Below are positions 9,706 through 17,858 of a stretch of DNA of 56,060 nt, piece by piece. The stretch is from NCBI GenBank assembly GCA_002479485.1, contig DLNM01000049.1:1-56060 (forward strand). Reading direction: 5' to 3'. The notes beneath the pieces were generated by a model. That model made no database searches, was not told where the DNA came from, and saw nothing but the letters and a program-made list of their open reading frames with translations. Position 1 is the stretch's first letter; each line of letters opens with the position of its first letter. The position numbers and the translations under genes were made by a program. The DNA is from Firmicutes bacterium UBA7510 (GTDB lineage: Bacteria > Bacillota > Clostridia > Tissierellales > Sedimentibacteraceae).

Positions 9706-10140
9706 ATGAAAAAGGTAATTTTTATTGGTAAGACTGGTAGTGGTAAAACAACTTTATGCCAAAGATTAAATGAAGAAGAACTTAAATATAAAAAGACACA
9801 GTCAATTGAAATTTATAATCAAAGTATTGATACGCCGGGAGAATATCTTGAAAATAGATTTTACTATAAAGCATTAATCGTTACATCAGCTGATGCAAAT
9901 CTAATTGCGCTTCTGTACGACTGTACAAGTAGTGAGTCCTTTATACCACCAGGCTTTGCAAGTATGTTTGCAAAGGAGGTAATAGGGATTATTACTAAAA
10001 TTGATTTGGTAAAAAATGTAGATGATATAGATAGAGCCAAGCAAAATTTAGAGTTAGCAGGTGTCAGAAAAATATTTAAGGTTGACGCATTAAGTGGGAA
10101 AGGTATGGATGAATTAAAAAAATATATTTTAGGAGTTTAG
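9706..10140 (+). CDS. eutP: EutP, P-loop GTPase-like acetate kinase
   Basis: Small P-loop protein of the ethanolamine locus. EutP proteins have been reported to have acetate-kinase activity. The P-loop GKTGSGKT is at residues 8-15, the Walker B-like DTPGEY follows near residue 43, and the base-recognition motif TKID lies near residue 103. The 144 residues match the family. The GAGGT site is 6 bases before the ATG. It runs 10 bases after eutS and ends 1 base before the eutA start, suggesting translational coupling. Confidence 0.9.
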   Translation: MKKVIFIGKTGSGKTTLCQRLNEEELKYKKTQSIEIYNQSIDTPGEYLENRFYYKALIVTSADANLIALLYDCTSSESFIPPGFASMFAKEVIGIITKIDLVKNVDDIDRAKQNLELAGVRKIFKVDALSGKGMDELKKYILGV

Positions 10141-10141
10141 G

Positions 10142-11569
10142 TTGAGAGAAGAATTGTTGAGTGTAGGAATAGATATAGGTACCAGTACTACAAGCTTAGT
10201 TTTTTCAAAATTAGTAGTTGAAAACACAGCATCTAACTTTACTGTTCCAAGAATATCTATTGTTGATAAAGAAATTATTTATAGAAGTAACATATATTTC
10301 ACTCCGCTATTATCTAATAACACTATTGATGCACAGAGAGTAAAAGAAATAGTTGAATATGAGTATAAAAAGGCAGGAATTAAAAAGGAAGATATTAATA
10401 CAGGTGCTGTAATTATTACAGGTGAAACTGCAAGGAAAGAAAATGCAAATGAGGTGTTGCATTCCTTGAGTGGTTTTGCTGGTGATTTTGTAGTTGCAAC
10501 GGCAGGACCTGACTTAGAAAGCATTATTTCTGCCAAAGGAGCTGGAGCACAGTCTTACTCAAAAGAGCATTCAACCTCTGTAGTTAATCTAGATATAGGA
10601 GGTGGTACAACTAATTTAGCATTATTTGTTAGAGGGGATCTGATGGATACAGGTTGTCTTGATATAGGTGGAAGATTAGTAAAAATGGATTCTAATAATA
10701 AAATTATTTACATTGCACCTAAAATTGAAAAATTAATTAAAGAAAAAAGCATTGATTTAAATTTAGGAGATACAGCGACAGTAAATAAGTTAAGACCTGT
10801 TGTCAAGGAAATGGTTGAATTAATTAAGGAGACCTTATTTTTAAAGGATAAGGATAAACTGTTTGATATGATTGTGACTAATAAAACAATAAAAAACTAT
10901 GGAAATATAAGCTGTGTGTCTTTCTCAGGAGGTGTAGCAGACTATATATATATTGAAGAAGAAATTAATGATTACTTTAAATATAATGATATAGGTATTT
11001 TGCTAGGTTATGAAATTAAAAATTCAGATATTTTTCAAAATTTGAAATTAATTAAATCAGAAGAAACCATTAGAGCCACAGTTGTTGGGGCAGGCTCTCA
11101 CACTACTGATATAAGCGGCAGTACCATAACATACACAGAAGAGAATTTTCCAATTAAAAATTTACCAGTGTTAAAACTAAGAAAAGAGGAAGAAGGCAAA
11201 AATATTTTATCAAAGTCAGTTAAAGATAAGCTGAATTGGTTTAAGCTTGAAAATGATTTACAAAATGTTGCAATAGCTATTGAGGGCAAAAAAAATCCAT
11301 CCTTCATAGAAATTAATGAAACTGCAAAAGAATTAGTTGATGGTATGTTAAATTTAATTGATAAAAAGGTGCCTTTAGTTATTATTGTAGAAAATGATAT
11401 GGCAAAAGCTTTAGGTCAATCTATTTGTGCATTGTTAAATTACAAAAAAAATATTATATGTATTGATAATATAAATGTTGATAATGGGGATTATATAGAT
11501 ATAGGTAAACCTATAGCAAACGGAAAAGTTTTACCAGTAGTAATTAAAACTTTAGTATTCACTAAGTAG
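10142..11569 (+). CDS. eutA: EutA, reactivating factor for ethanolamine ammonia-lyase
   Basis: ATP-dependent chaperone that exchanges damaged cobalamin on EutBC. The 475 residues belong to the ASKHA ATPase fold, with phosphate-binding motif GIDIGTSTTSL at the N-terminus, a second DIGGGTTNLA near residue 149 and VGAGSHTTDISG near residue 315. The start is TTG, one base after the eutP stop, with AGGAGTTT overlapping the eutP end as the ribosome site. Its neighbours eutB and eutC encode its client enzyme. Confidence 0.9.
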   Translation: MREELLSVGIDIGTSTTSLVFSKLVVENTASNFTVPRISIVDKEIIYRSNIYFTPLLSNNTIDAQRVKEIVEYEYKKAGIKKEDINTGAVIITGETARKENANEVLHSLSGFAGDFVVATAGPDLESIISAKGAGAQSYSKEHSTSVVNLDIGGGTTNLALFVRGDLMDTGCLDIGGRLVKMDSNNKIIYIAPKIEKLIKEKSIDLNLGDTATVNKLRPVVKEMVELIKETLFLKDKDKLFDMIVTNKTIKNYGNISCVSFSGGVADYIYIEEEINDYFKYNDIGILLGYEIKNSDIFQNLKLIKSEETIRATVVGAGSHTTDISGSTITYTEENFPIKNLPVLKLRKEEEGKNILSKSVKDKLNWFKLENDLQNVAIAIEGKKNPSFIEINETAKELVDGMLNLIDKKVPLVIIVENDMAKALGQSICALLNYKKNIICIDNINVDNGDYIDIGKPIANGKVLPVVIKTLVFTK

Positions 11570-11579
11570 GAGGAAAAAA

Positions 11580-12944
11580 GTGATTTTAAAAACAAAATTA
11601 TTTGGAAGAGTATATCAATTTAATTCTGTTAAAGAAGTCTTAGCAAAAGCTAATGAAGAAAAATCTGGAGATAGACTAGCAAATGTTGCTGCAGAAAATG
11701 CTGAAGAGCGTGTTGCTGCAAAAGTAGTATTGGCTAATCTAACACTAAAGGATTTAAGGAATAACCCTGTTGTTCCTTATGAAAAAGATGAGGTAACTAG
11801 AATAATACAGGATAGTGTAAATGAAAAAATCTATACTTCAATTCAAAACTGGACAGTTTCAGATTTAAGAGAATGGATTTTATGCCACAATACAAAGGAT
11901 TCTGACATAAAAAGAATATCAAGAGGACTAACTTCAGAAATGATTGCTGGCGTAGCAAAACTTATGTCAAATATGGATTTGATATATGGAGCAAAGAAAA
12001 TTAGAATAACAGCACAATGTAACACAGTTATTGGAGAAAGTGGAACTTTATCAGCACGTTTACAACCAAATCACCCTACAGATGATCCAGATGGAATTAC
12101 TGCTTCTGTAATGGAAGGTTTGTCATATGGAATTGGAGATGCAGTAATTGGATTAAATCCGGTTGACGACTCAGTTGAGAGCGTAATAAAGATATTGAAT
12201 AGATTTGAGGAGTTCAAGCAGAAATGGAAAGTGCCTACACAAAACTGTGTGCTTGCGCATGTAACAACTCAAATGGAGGCTATAAGAAAAGGTGCACCTA
12301 CAGATCTAATATTTCAGTCTATAGCAGGATCTGAAAAAGGAAATGAAGCTTTTGGTTTTAGTGCAGCAACACTTGAAGAAGCAAGGCAATTAGCATTATC
12401 ACAAGGAACTGCAACAGGGCCAAATGTAATGTATTTTGAAACTGGTCAAGGATCAGAGCTTTCATCTGAGGCTCACCACGGAGCTGACCAAGTGACTATG
12501 GAAGCAAGATGCTATGGATTTGCCAAGAAATTTCAACCATTCCTTGTTAATACTGTTGTTGGATTTATAGGACCAGAGTATTTATATAATTCAAAACAAG
12601 TTATTAGAGCAGGACTTGAGGATCATTTTATGGGCAAATTAACTGGATTGCCTATGGGTTGTGATGCATGCTATACAAATCACATGAAAGCAGATCAAAA
12701 TGATATAGAAGATTTATCTGTTTTATTAGCAACAGCTGGCTGTACTTATTTTATGGGTATACCACACGGTGACGATGTAATGCTTAACTACCAAACAACT
12801 GGTTATCACGAAACAGCCGCATTAAGAGAGCTTCATAATTTAAGACCCATTAGAGAATTTGAGATCTGGCTTGAAAAAATGGGCATAATGGAGAATGGTA
12901 AGTTAACTAAAATAGCTGGCGATGCTTCGATTTTTTTAGGATAG
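11580..12944 (+). CDS. eutB: Ethanolamine ammonia-lyase, large subunit
   Basis: Large subunit of the adenosylcobalamin-dependent lyase that converts ethanolamine to acetaldehyde and ammonia. The 454 residues match the family TIM-barrel. Recognisable blocks include ITAQCNTVIGE, the NPVDDSVESV stretch, YFETGQGSELSSEAHHG and GLPMGCDACYTNH. The GTG start follows AGGAGGAAAAA. It is followed 12 bases later by eutC. This is one of the most conserved genes in the window, and the reading is firm. Confidence 0.97.
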   Translation: MILKTKLFGRVYQFNSVKEVLAKANEEKSGDRLANVAAENAEERVAAKVVLANLTLKDLRNNPVVPYEKDEVTRIIQDSVNEKIYTSIQNWTVSDLREWILCHNTKDSDIKRISRGLTSEMIAGVAKLMSNMDLIYGAKKIRITAQCNTVIGESGTLSARLQPNHPTDDPDGITASVMEGLSYGIGDAVIGLNPVDDSVESVIKILNRFEEFKQKWKVPTQNCVLAHVTTQMEAIRKGAPTDLIFQSIAGSEKGNEAFGFSAATLEEARQLALSQGTATGPNVMYFETGQGSELSSEAHHGADQVTMEARCYGFAKKFQPFLVNTVVGFIGPEYLYNSKQVIRAGLEDHFMGKLTGLPMGCDACYTNHMKADQNDIEDLSVLLATAGCTYFMGIPHGDDVMLNYQTTGYHETAALRELHNLRPIREFEIWLEKMGIMENGKLTKIAGDASIFLG

Positions 12945-12956
12945 GTGGAATAATAA

Positions 12957-13841
12957 ATGAATGAAAAAGAATTAAAATCAATGGTAGAAAAATTATTGCA
13001 GGATATGCTTAGTAACAGTTCCGCTTCAAACTCTAATGTAAGTACAAAATCTAGTTCTAATAGCTACATAGATAATGATGGCTGTATTGATGATATTACA
13101 GAAATAGATTTAAGAAAACAACTTTTAGTTCACAACCCAAAGGATAGAGAAGGATATCTAAAAATGAAGGAAAAAACTCCTGCAAGATTAGGTATCGGAA
13201 GAACAGGACCTCGATATAAAACAATAACTCAATTAAGGGTTAGAGCAGACCATGCTGCAGCACAGGATTCGGTATTTTCATATGTTTCTGAGGAATTTAT
13301 AAAAGAAAACAACCTTATAGCAGTTGAAACTTTGTGTAAGAATAAGGATGAATACATTACAAGACCTGATCTTGGAAGGAAATTTAGTGATGAAACTATT
13401 AAAATAATTAAATCTAAATTTAGCAATAGTCCAAAGGTTATGTTAGTTGTTGGTGACGGTTTAAGTTCAGCTGCAATAGAAGCTAATTTAAAGGATATCG
13501 TACCTTCAATTAAGCAGGGACTTAAAATGTTCGGAATAGAAATTGGTGATATTTTATTTATTAAACATTGTAGAGTAGCAGCTATGGATGCATTAGGAGA
13601 TGCCACAAATGCTGAGGTAATATGTTTATTGGTTGGTGAACGACCAGGCTTAGTAACTGCGGAATCAATGAGTGCTTATATAGCTTATAAACCTTATAAT
13701 AATATGCCGGAAGCAAAAAGAACTGTTATTTCTAATATTCATAGGGGAGGAACACCTCCAGTTGAAGCAGGGGCGCATATAGCAGAGTTAATTAAAACAA
13801 TGTTGGATAAAAAAGCATCAGGTATTGATTTAAAAATATAA
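12957..13841 (+). CDS. eutC: Ethanolamine ammonia-lyase, small subunit
   Basis: Small subunit that completes the cobalamin site of the lyase. The first 17 residues (MNEKELKSMVEKLLQDM) form an amphipathic helix of the encapsulation-peptide type. A Ser/Asn-rich disordered linker follows (about 19-42), then the EutC core with TPARLGIGRTGPRY and the VVGDGLSSAAIEANL motif. The total of 294 residues is typical. The helix-linker-core order suggests that the enzyme is targeted to the shell through EutC; that role is inference from other microcompartments. Confidence 0.95.
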   Translation: MNEKELKSMVEKLLQDMLSNSSASNSNVSTKSSSNSYIDNDGCIDDITEIDLRKQLLVHNPKDREGYLKMKEKTPARLGIGRTGPRYKTITQLRVRADHAAAQDSVFSYVSEEFIKENNLIAVETLCKNKDEYITRPDLGRKFSDETIKIIKSKFSNSPKVMLVVGDGLSSAAIEANLKDIVPSIKQGLKMFGIEIGDILFIKHCRVAAMDALGDATNAEVICLLVGERPGLVTAESMSAYIAYKPYNNMPEAKRTVISNIHRGGTPPVEAGAHIAELIKTMLDKKASGIDLKI

Positions 13842-13854
13842 GGAGGAATGAATT

Positions 13855-14508
13855 TTGATAAACGAAGCGATAAGACCAACGGTACTTAGTGTTAAGATAA
13901 TTTCTAATGTAAGTCCAGAGCTTTCAAAAAGATTAGAATTGGGAGCAAATCATAAAAGTTTAGGATTAATAACTGCCGATGTTGATGATGTAACATATAC
14001 AGCTCTTGACGAGGCAACAAAAGCAGCTCAAGTAGATGTAGTGTATGCAAGATCAATGTATGCAGGTTCAGCAAATGCATCAACAAAATTAGCAGGAGAA
14101 GTAATTGGAATAATTGCAGGTCCAAGTCCAGCAGAGGTTAGAAGTGGTTTAAATGCATGTTTAGATTTCATGGAAAATGGATCTCACTTTACAAGTGCAA
14201 ATGAAGATAATTCAATAGTATATTATGCATACACTGTTTCTAGAACTGGTTCGTATTTATCTAAAATAGCAGGAGTAAGAGAAGGAGAAGCCTTAGCCTA
14301 TTTAGTAGCTCCGCCTTTAGAAGCAATGTATGGACTTGATGCAGCACTTAAAGCAGCTGATGTATCAATGAAAGAATTTTTCGGGCCACCAACTGAAACA
14401 AACTTTGGAGGAGGATTATTATCTGGAACACAATCAGCCTGCAGAGCTGCTTGTGATGCATTTGCAGAAGCCGTAAAATCCGTTGCTAACGAACCAAGAA
14501 GTTTTTAA
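13855..14508 (+). CDS. eutL: Microcompartment shell protein EutL
   Basis: Trimeric tandem-BMC shell protein that forms a large gated pore. The 217 residues contain two BMC-like halves, with SLGLITADVDDVTYTALDEAT in the first and the Gly-rich EAMYGLDAALKAADV in the second. The end FGGGLLSGTQSACRAACDAF is typical of EutL. It starts with TTG; AGGAGG at 13841-13846 fixes this start. An ATG at 13848 is in another frame. It lies between eutC and the tailed BMC protein, so shell genes alternate with enzyme genes. Confidence 0.93.
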   Translation: MINEAIRPTVLSVKIISNVSPELSKRLELGANHKSLGLITADVDDVTYTALDEATKAAQVDVVYARSMYAGSANASTKLAGEVIGIIAGPSPAEVRSGLNACLDFMENGSHFTSANEDNSIVYYAYTVSRTGSYLSKIAGVREGEALAYLVAPPLEAMYGLDAALKAADVSMKEFFGPPTETNFGGGLLSGTQSACRAACDAFAEAVKSVANEPRSF

Positions 14509-14524
14509 ATAGGAAGTAAATATA

Positions 14525-15145
14525 ATGAAGGCTTTAGGTTTAATTGAGGTTGATGGATATCTAACAGCAATTATAGCTTCTGACGCCGCTTTAAAATCAG
14601 CAAATGTTACATTAATAGGAATTGAAGCAGTAAAATCAGGCATTTCATGTTTAAAGATAACAGGAGATGTAGATGCAGTAAAGGCTGCAGTAGAAGCTGG
14701 TGAAAAAGCTGCTAAAGATAAAGGCTTATTAAGAAGAGCGCATGTAATACCAAGATTGCATGAGGATACAGCCAATCTTCTTTTAAGTGAAGTTTTTATA
14801 AATGTTGAAAACAATAATGAAGCTAAGATTATTGATTATGATATAGCTCAACAGGAAGACGAAATTTTAGATACAATAGATGAATTTCAAGACAAAATTA
14901 TAGATACAACGGATGACATTCAATACAAATACAAAATTGTAGATTCAATAGATGAAGAATTACAAACAGTAGAAAAGTTAGATAATAAATTAAACTACAC
15001 AAATATGAAAGTAGACCAACTAAAGAACTACGTAAAGAAGCTAAAAATTGACAATTTGACAAACAAGCAAATTAAACTTATGAAAAAAGTTCAGTTGATA
15101 AATATTCTAGATGACTATTTTAAAGAAAGTGAAGAAGGTGAATAA
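14525..15145 (+). CDS. Microcompartment shell protein with repeat linker and Rho-N/SAP-like tail (EutK-like)
   Basis: A 206-residue protein in three parts. Residues 1-85 form a BMC-H domain (starts MKALGLIEVDGYLTAI, contains HVIPRLHED). Residues 100-155 form an acidic linker with three related units (ILDTIDEFQDK, IIDTTDDIQYKYK, IVDSIDEELQTVEK). Residues 163-200 form a basic helix pair, including LKNYVKKLKIDNLT and MKKVQLINIL, that resembles the small helical Rho-N or SAP nucleic-acid modules. Enterobacterial EutK likewise has a BMC domain plus a different, winged-helix tail, so the position is comparable but the tail is not homologous by eye. The stop directly abuts the eutE start. Nucleic-acid binding is only inferred from the pattern. 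Confidence 0.8.
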   Translation: MKALGLIEVDGYLTAIIASDAALKSANVTLIGIEAVKSGISCLKITGDVDAVKAAVEAGEKAAKDKGLLRRAHVIPRLHEDTANLLLSEVFINVENNNEAKIIDYDIAQQEDEILDTIDEFQDKIIDTTDDIQYKYKIVDSIDEELQTVEKLDNKLNYTNMKVDQLKNYVKKLKIDNLTNKQIKLMKKVQLINILDDYFKESEEGE

Positions 15146-16618
15146 ATGCACTTGACAGGTAAAGATTTAATTTCAATTCAACAAGTAAGGGATTTAATGG
15201 AAACAGCGAAACAGGCACAAAAAAAGCTGTCCTTAATGTCTCAAGAACAAATAGATAAAATAGTGAAGGCTATATGTGATGCAGGTTATAATAACGCAGA
15301 AATGCTAGCTAAAATGGCACACCAAGAAACAGGATTTGGAAAATGGCAGGATAAGGTACTTAAAAATATTTTTGGATCTAAAGGTGTTTATGACGAAATG
15401 AAGGACTTAAAAACTGTTGGAGTAATAGCTGAACATCCTGATAGAAAAATAATAGAAATTGCAGTTCCTGTTGGTATTGTTGCTGGTATAATTCCATCTA
15501 CAAATCCAACCTCTACAGTTATATACAAAAGTCTAATTGCTTTAAAGGGTGCCAATGCTATTGTATTTTCGCCACATCCAAACGCTAAAAATTGTATTAT
15601 AGAAACTGTAAGACTAGTTGCTGAAGCTGCTAAAAAGGCTGGTTGCCCTGATGGTGCTATTAGCTGTATAACAACACCAACCCTACAGGCTACTCAAGAA
15701 TTAATGAGACATAAGGATACTGCACTTATACTAGCTACTGGTGGAGAGGCTATGGTAAAGGCTGCCTATTCATCAGGAAATCCTGCTTTAGGAGTTGGAC
15801 CAGGTAATGGACCATCATTTATAGATAAAAGCGCAAATTTAAAATTAGCAGTAAAAAGAATAATTGATTCTAAAACCTTTGATAATGGAACTATTTGTGC
15901 ATCAGAACAATCAGTTATAGTAGAAAAAGCTATGGAAGAAAAGGTTATGGCTGAATTTAAAGCGCAGGGTGGACACTTTTTAAATAAGGAAGAAGCAGAT
16001 AAGCTAGCTAAGTTTATCCTTAGAGGTGATGGCTCTATGAATCCAGCTATAATTGGTAAAGAAGCAACTACAATAGCTCAAATAGTAGGTTTAAATGTCC
16101 CACCAAATACAAAGGTAATTTTAGCAAGAGAGAGTAAAGTAGGGTTTGACATTCCGTACTCTAGAGAAAAGCTTGCTCCAATTCTTGGATTTTATGTAGA
16201 ACAAACAGTAGATGATGTTTTAGATAAATGTATAAAAATACTGATGAATGAAGGAGCAGGTCACACGTTTTCGATTCATTGTGAAAATAAAGATGTAATT
16301 ATGAAATTCGCTGAAAAAGTACCAGTTTCAAGAGTTGTTGTTAATACACCTTCAGCACTTGGAGGTATTGGTGCAACAGTAGATATTATACCAGCTTTAA
16401 CCCTGGGATGTGGGGCAATAGGAGGAAGCTCAACTTCAGATAATGTTGGACCTATGCATTTAATAAATATTAAAATAGTAGGCTACGGGGTTAAAGAAAT
16501 TGAAGATTTAAAGAAATACAGTAGCAATTCCGCATTAAATATATTGGAAAATAATTCAGAACAGTTATTAGATTTATTAGTTAAGAGAATTATTAACGAG
16601 TTAAAAGTCATGAATTAG
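15146..16618 (+). CDS. eutE: CoA-acylating acetaldehyde dehydrogenase
   Basis: Oxidises acetaldehyde to acetyl-CoA with NAD+. The 490 residues form the ALDH fold with the catalytic cysteine at residue 251 (FDNGTICASEQ), the GPGNGPSF cofactor loop and PSTNPTSTVIYKSL in the N-terminal half. The C-terminal 25 residues form an amphipathic helix (SEQLLDLLVKRIINELK) that may serve as the encapsulation peptide. The ATG starts on the base after the upstream stop codon, and GAAGAAGGTG inside the previous gene is the likely ribosome site. Its partners are EutG and PduL. Confidence 0.95.
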   Translation: MHLTGKDLISIQQVRDLMETAKQAQKKLSLMSQEQIDKIVKAICDAGYNNAEMLAKMAHQETGFGKWQDKVLKNIFGSKGVYDEMKDLKTVGVIAEHPDRKIIEIAVPVGIVAGIIPSTNPTSTVIYKSLIALKGANAIVFSPHPNAKNCIIETVRLVAEAAKKAGCPDGAISCITTPTLQATQELMRHKDTALILATGGEAMVKAAYSSGNPALGVGPGNGPSFIDKSANLKLAVKRIIDSKTFDNGTICASEQSVIVEKAMEEKVMAEFKAQGGHFLNKEEADKLAKFILRGDGSMNPAIIGKEATTIAQIVGLNVPPNTKVILARESKVGFDIPYSREKLAPILGFYVEQTVDDVLDKCIKILMNEGAGHTFSIHCENKDVIMKFAEKVPVSRVVVNTPSALGGIGATVDIIPALTLGCGAIGGSSTSDNVGPMHLINIKIVGYGVKEIEDLKKYSSNSALNILENNSEQLLDLLVKRIINELKVMN

Positions 16619-16637
16619 CAAAAAGGAGGAAAATTTT

Positions 16638-16934
16638 ATGGTAACATCAAATGCACTTGGCATGATAGAAACAAAAGGCTTAGTTGGAGCAATAGAAGCA
16701 GCAGATGCCATGGTAAAGGCTGCAAATGTACAGCTAGTTGGCAAGGAACAAATTGGTGGTGGACTGGTAACAGTAATGGTTAGAGGAGATGTAGGTGCCG
16801 TAAAAGCAGCTACAGACGCAGGTGCAGCAGCAGCAGAAAGAGTTGGAGAATTAATTTCAGTTCATGTTATTCCAAGACCTCATGTTGAAGTTGATGCTAT
16901 ATTACCAAAAGGCAATCAAACTAAACATGAGTAA
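16638..16934 (+). CDS. eutM: Major hexagonal shell protein EutM
   Basis: Canonical BMC-H protein of 98 residues, expected to be the main facet tile. Family marks are ALGMIETKGLVGAIEAADAM, GGGLVTVMVRGDVGAVKAA and the HVIPRPH ending. The start follows AAAGGAGG by 9 bases. A strong hairpin (16954-16978) follows the stop, which could adjust the ratio between this abundant shell protein and downstream genes. Confidence 0.96.
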   Translation: MVTSNALGMIETKGLVGAIEAADAMVKAANVQLVGKEQIGGGLVTVMVRGDVGAVKAATDAGAAAAERVGELISVHVIPRPHVEVDAILPKGNQTKHE

Positions 16935-16953
16935 AAGTTACAAGTAAATTTTA

Positions 16954-16978
16954 TAGTGGGTTAATTTTTAACCCACTA
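16954..16978 (+). promoter_or_regulatory. Intra-operon hairpin after eutM
   Basis: Perfect 11-bp stem TAGTGGGTTAA/TTAACCCACTA with a TTT triloop. There is no strong T-run (CATATTAGCTTTTTC follows), so it may be a partial terminator or an mRNA-stabilising 3' end for eutM. Confidence 0.6.
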
Positions 16979-17014
16979 CATATTAGCTTTTTCTAAAGAG
17001 GTTTGAGGTGGAAA

Positions 17015-17071
17015 ATGATAAATAATAAGAAAGTAGGCACCAAGCCCTGTGTAATAGGTGCATGGGCATAG
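17015..17071 (+). CDS. Possible 18-residue leader ORF overlapping the eutT start
   Basis: ATG at 17015 follows a good ribosome site (GAGGTGG) and reads 18 codons to a TAG at 17069-17071. That stop lies 3 bases before the eutT ATG at 17074, which itself lacks a clear ribosome site. Termination-reinitiation could therefore drive eutT. The same DNA carries the dispersed leader element described in the findings, so the ORF could be secondary to an RNA structure. No homologue is recognised. Confidence 0.4.
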   Translation: MINNKKVGTKPCVIGAWA

Positions 17072-17076
17072 GAATG
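17036..17076 (+). promoter_or_regulatory. Dispersed leader element, eutT copy (putative pseudoknot)
   Basis: GCACC (17037-17041) can pair with GGTGC (17057-17061), while GCCC (17044-17047) can pair with GGGC (17064-17067). The two helices cross, as in an H-type pseudoknot that ends at the eutT start codon. The tract TGTGTAATAGGTGCATGGG and the upstream GGCACCRAGCCC recur before fabH, and the first recurs after the guanine riboswitch. Not a riboswitch class I recognise. Confidence 0.5.
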
Positions 17077-17844
17077 AACGTATTAACAGAAGATAAAGTA
17101 AGAGCACATATAAAAAATCTAAAAAAGAGCGATACTAATGTATTTAATGTATATAAAAATGAAATTCTTACTCCTTCAGCCAAATCCCTTTTAAAAGAAA
17201 ATAATATAGAAATAAATTATGTAAACAGTATGAGATGTAATGCTAATACTATAGAAAAAGAGGATGATAAAGCTGTGACTAATAAAACAAACGATTTTAA
17301 ATACGTAACAATATTTGGCATTAAAGTTAATGAAAAGCCTGAATATATGACACATCTATATGGCAATGTTTTAGTGTTTAAGGACAATAAAAGAATAGTT
17401 TTTAGAGGTAAGCTTGATTCTCTAGAAGCTAAAATACTTGAAGTTCAGATAGTTTGTGATAAAAATAAAAAGAGTAAGTTGGTAGATGATTTACAAGAAA
17501 TTTTACAGTTTGTCAGAAATATATTGAAAAGTGAAGTGCTAAATGAACCAGTTCCTCAAATTATATTGCAAGGGTTAACTGAGGAAAAATTAAGAGAAAT
17601 GTCTCATTATCCACAAAAGTATTTTGGAAGAGGTCATGAGGCACCTCAATACACGATGGGTGAGATTGTTGTTTCTCTAAACTCTCTTAGAGCATGTACA
17701 AGGGAAACAGAACTATATGCATATAAAGCCTTTAAAGATGATAATGGAAAAGTAGATAGAGAAGATATTATAAAATCATTAAATAGACTATCGTCTTTAT
17801 TATGGATTATGATATATAAATATAGAACTGGTAAATATGATTAG
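17074..17844 (+). CDS. eutT: Cobalamin adenosyltransferase EutT
   Basis: Makes adenosylcobalamin for EutBC. Residues 1-45 are a small N-terminal module (LTEDKVRAHIKNL ... ILTPSAKSLLKENNIEI) also seen at the N-terminus of enterobacterial EutT and EutQ. The C-terminal part contains GRGHEAPQYTMGEIVVSLN and LRACTRETELYAYKAF, the adenosyltransferase core. The Cys-rich HX11CCX2C metal motif of Salmonella EutT is not present. ATG at 17062 or 17074 is possible; neither has a clear ribosome site, and 17074 is chosen because the fabH copy of the leader element has its start at the same place. Confidence 0.85.
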   Translation: MNVLTEDKVRAHIKNLKKSDTNVFNVYKNEILTPSAKSLLKENNIEINYVNSMRCNANTIEKEDDKAVTNKTNDFKYVTIFGIKVNEKPEYMTHLYGNVLVFKDNKRIVFRGKLDSLEAKILEVQIVCDKNKKSKLVDDLQEILQFVRNILKSEVLNEPVPQIILQGLTEEKLREMSHYPQKYFGRGHEAPQYTMGEIVVSLNSLRACTRETELYAYKAFKDDNGKVDREDIIKSLNRLSSLLWIMIYKYRTGKYD

Positions 17845-17858
17845 AAGGGGAGGATGAA

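Noticed and set aside
13848..13857. ATG at 13848 as the eutL start
   Set aside because: It is out of frame with the EutL reading. The TTG at 13855 with AGGAGG upstream fits.
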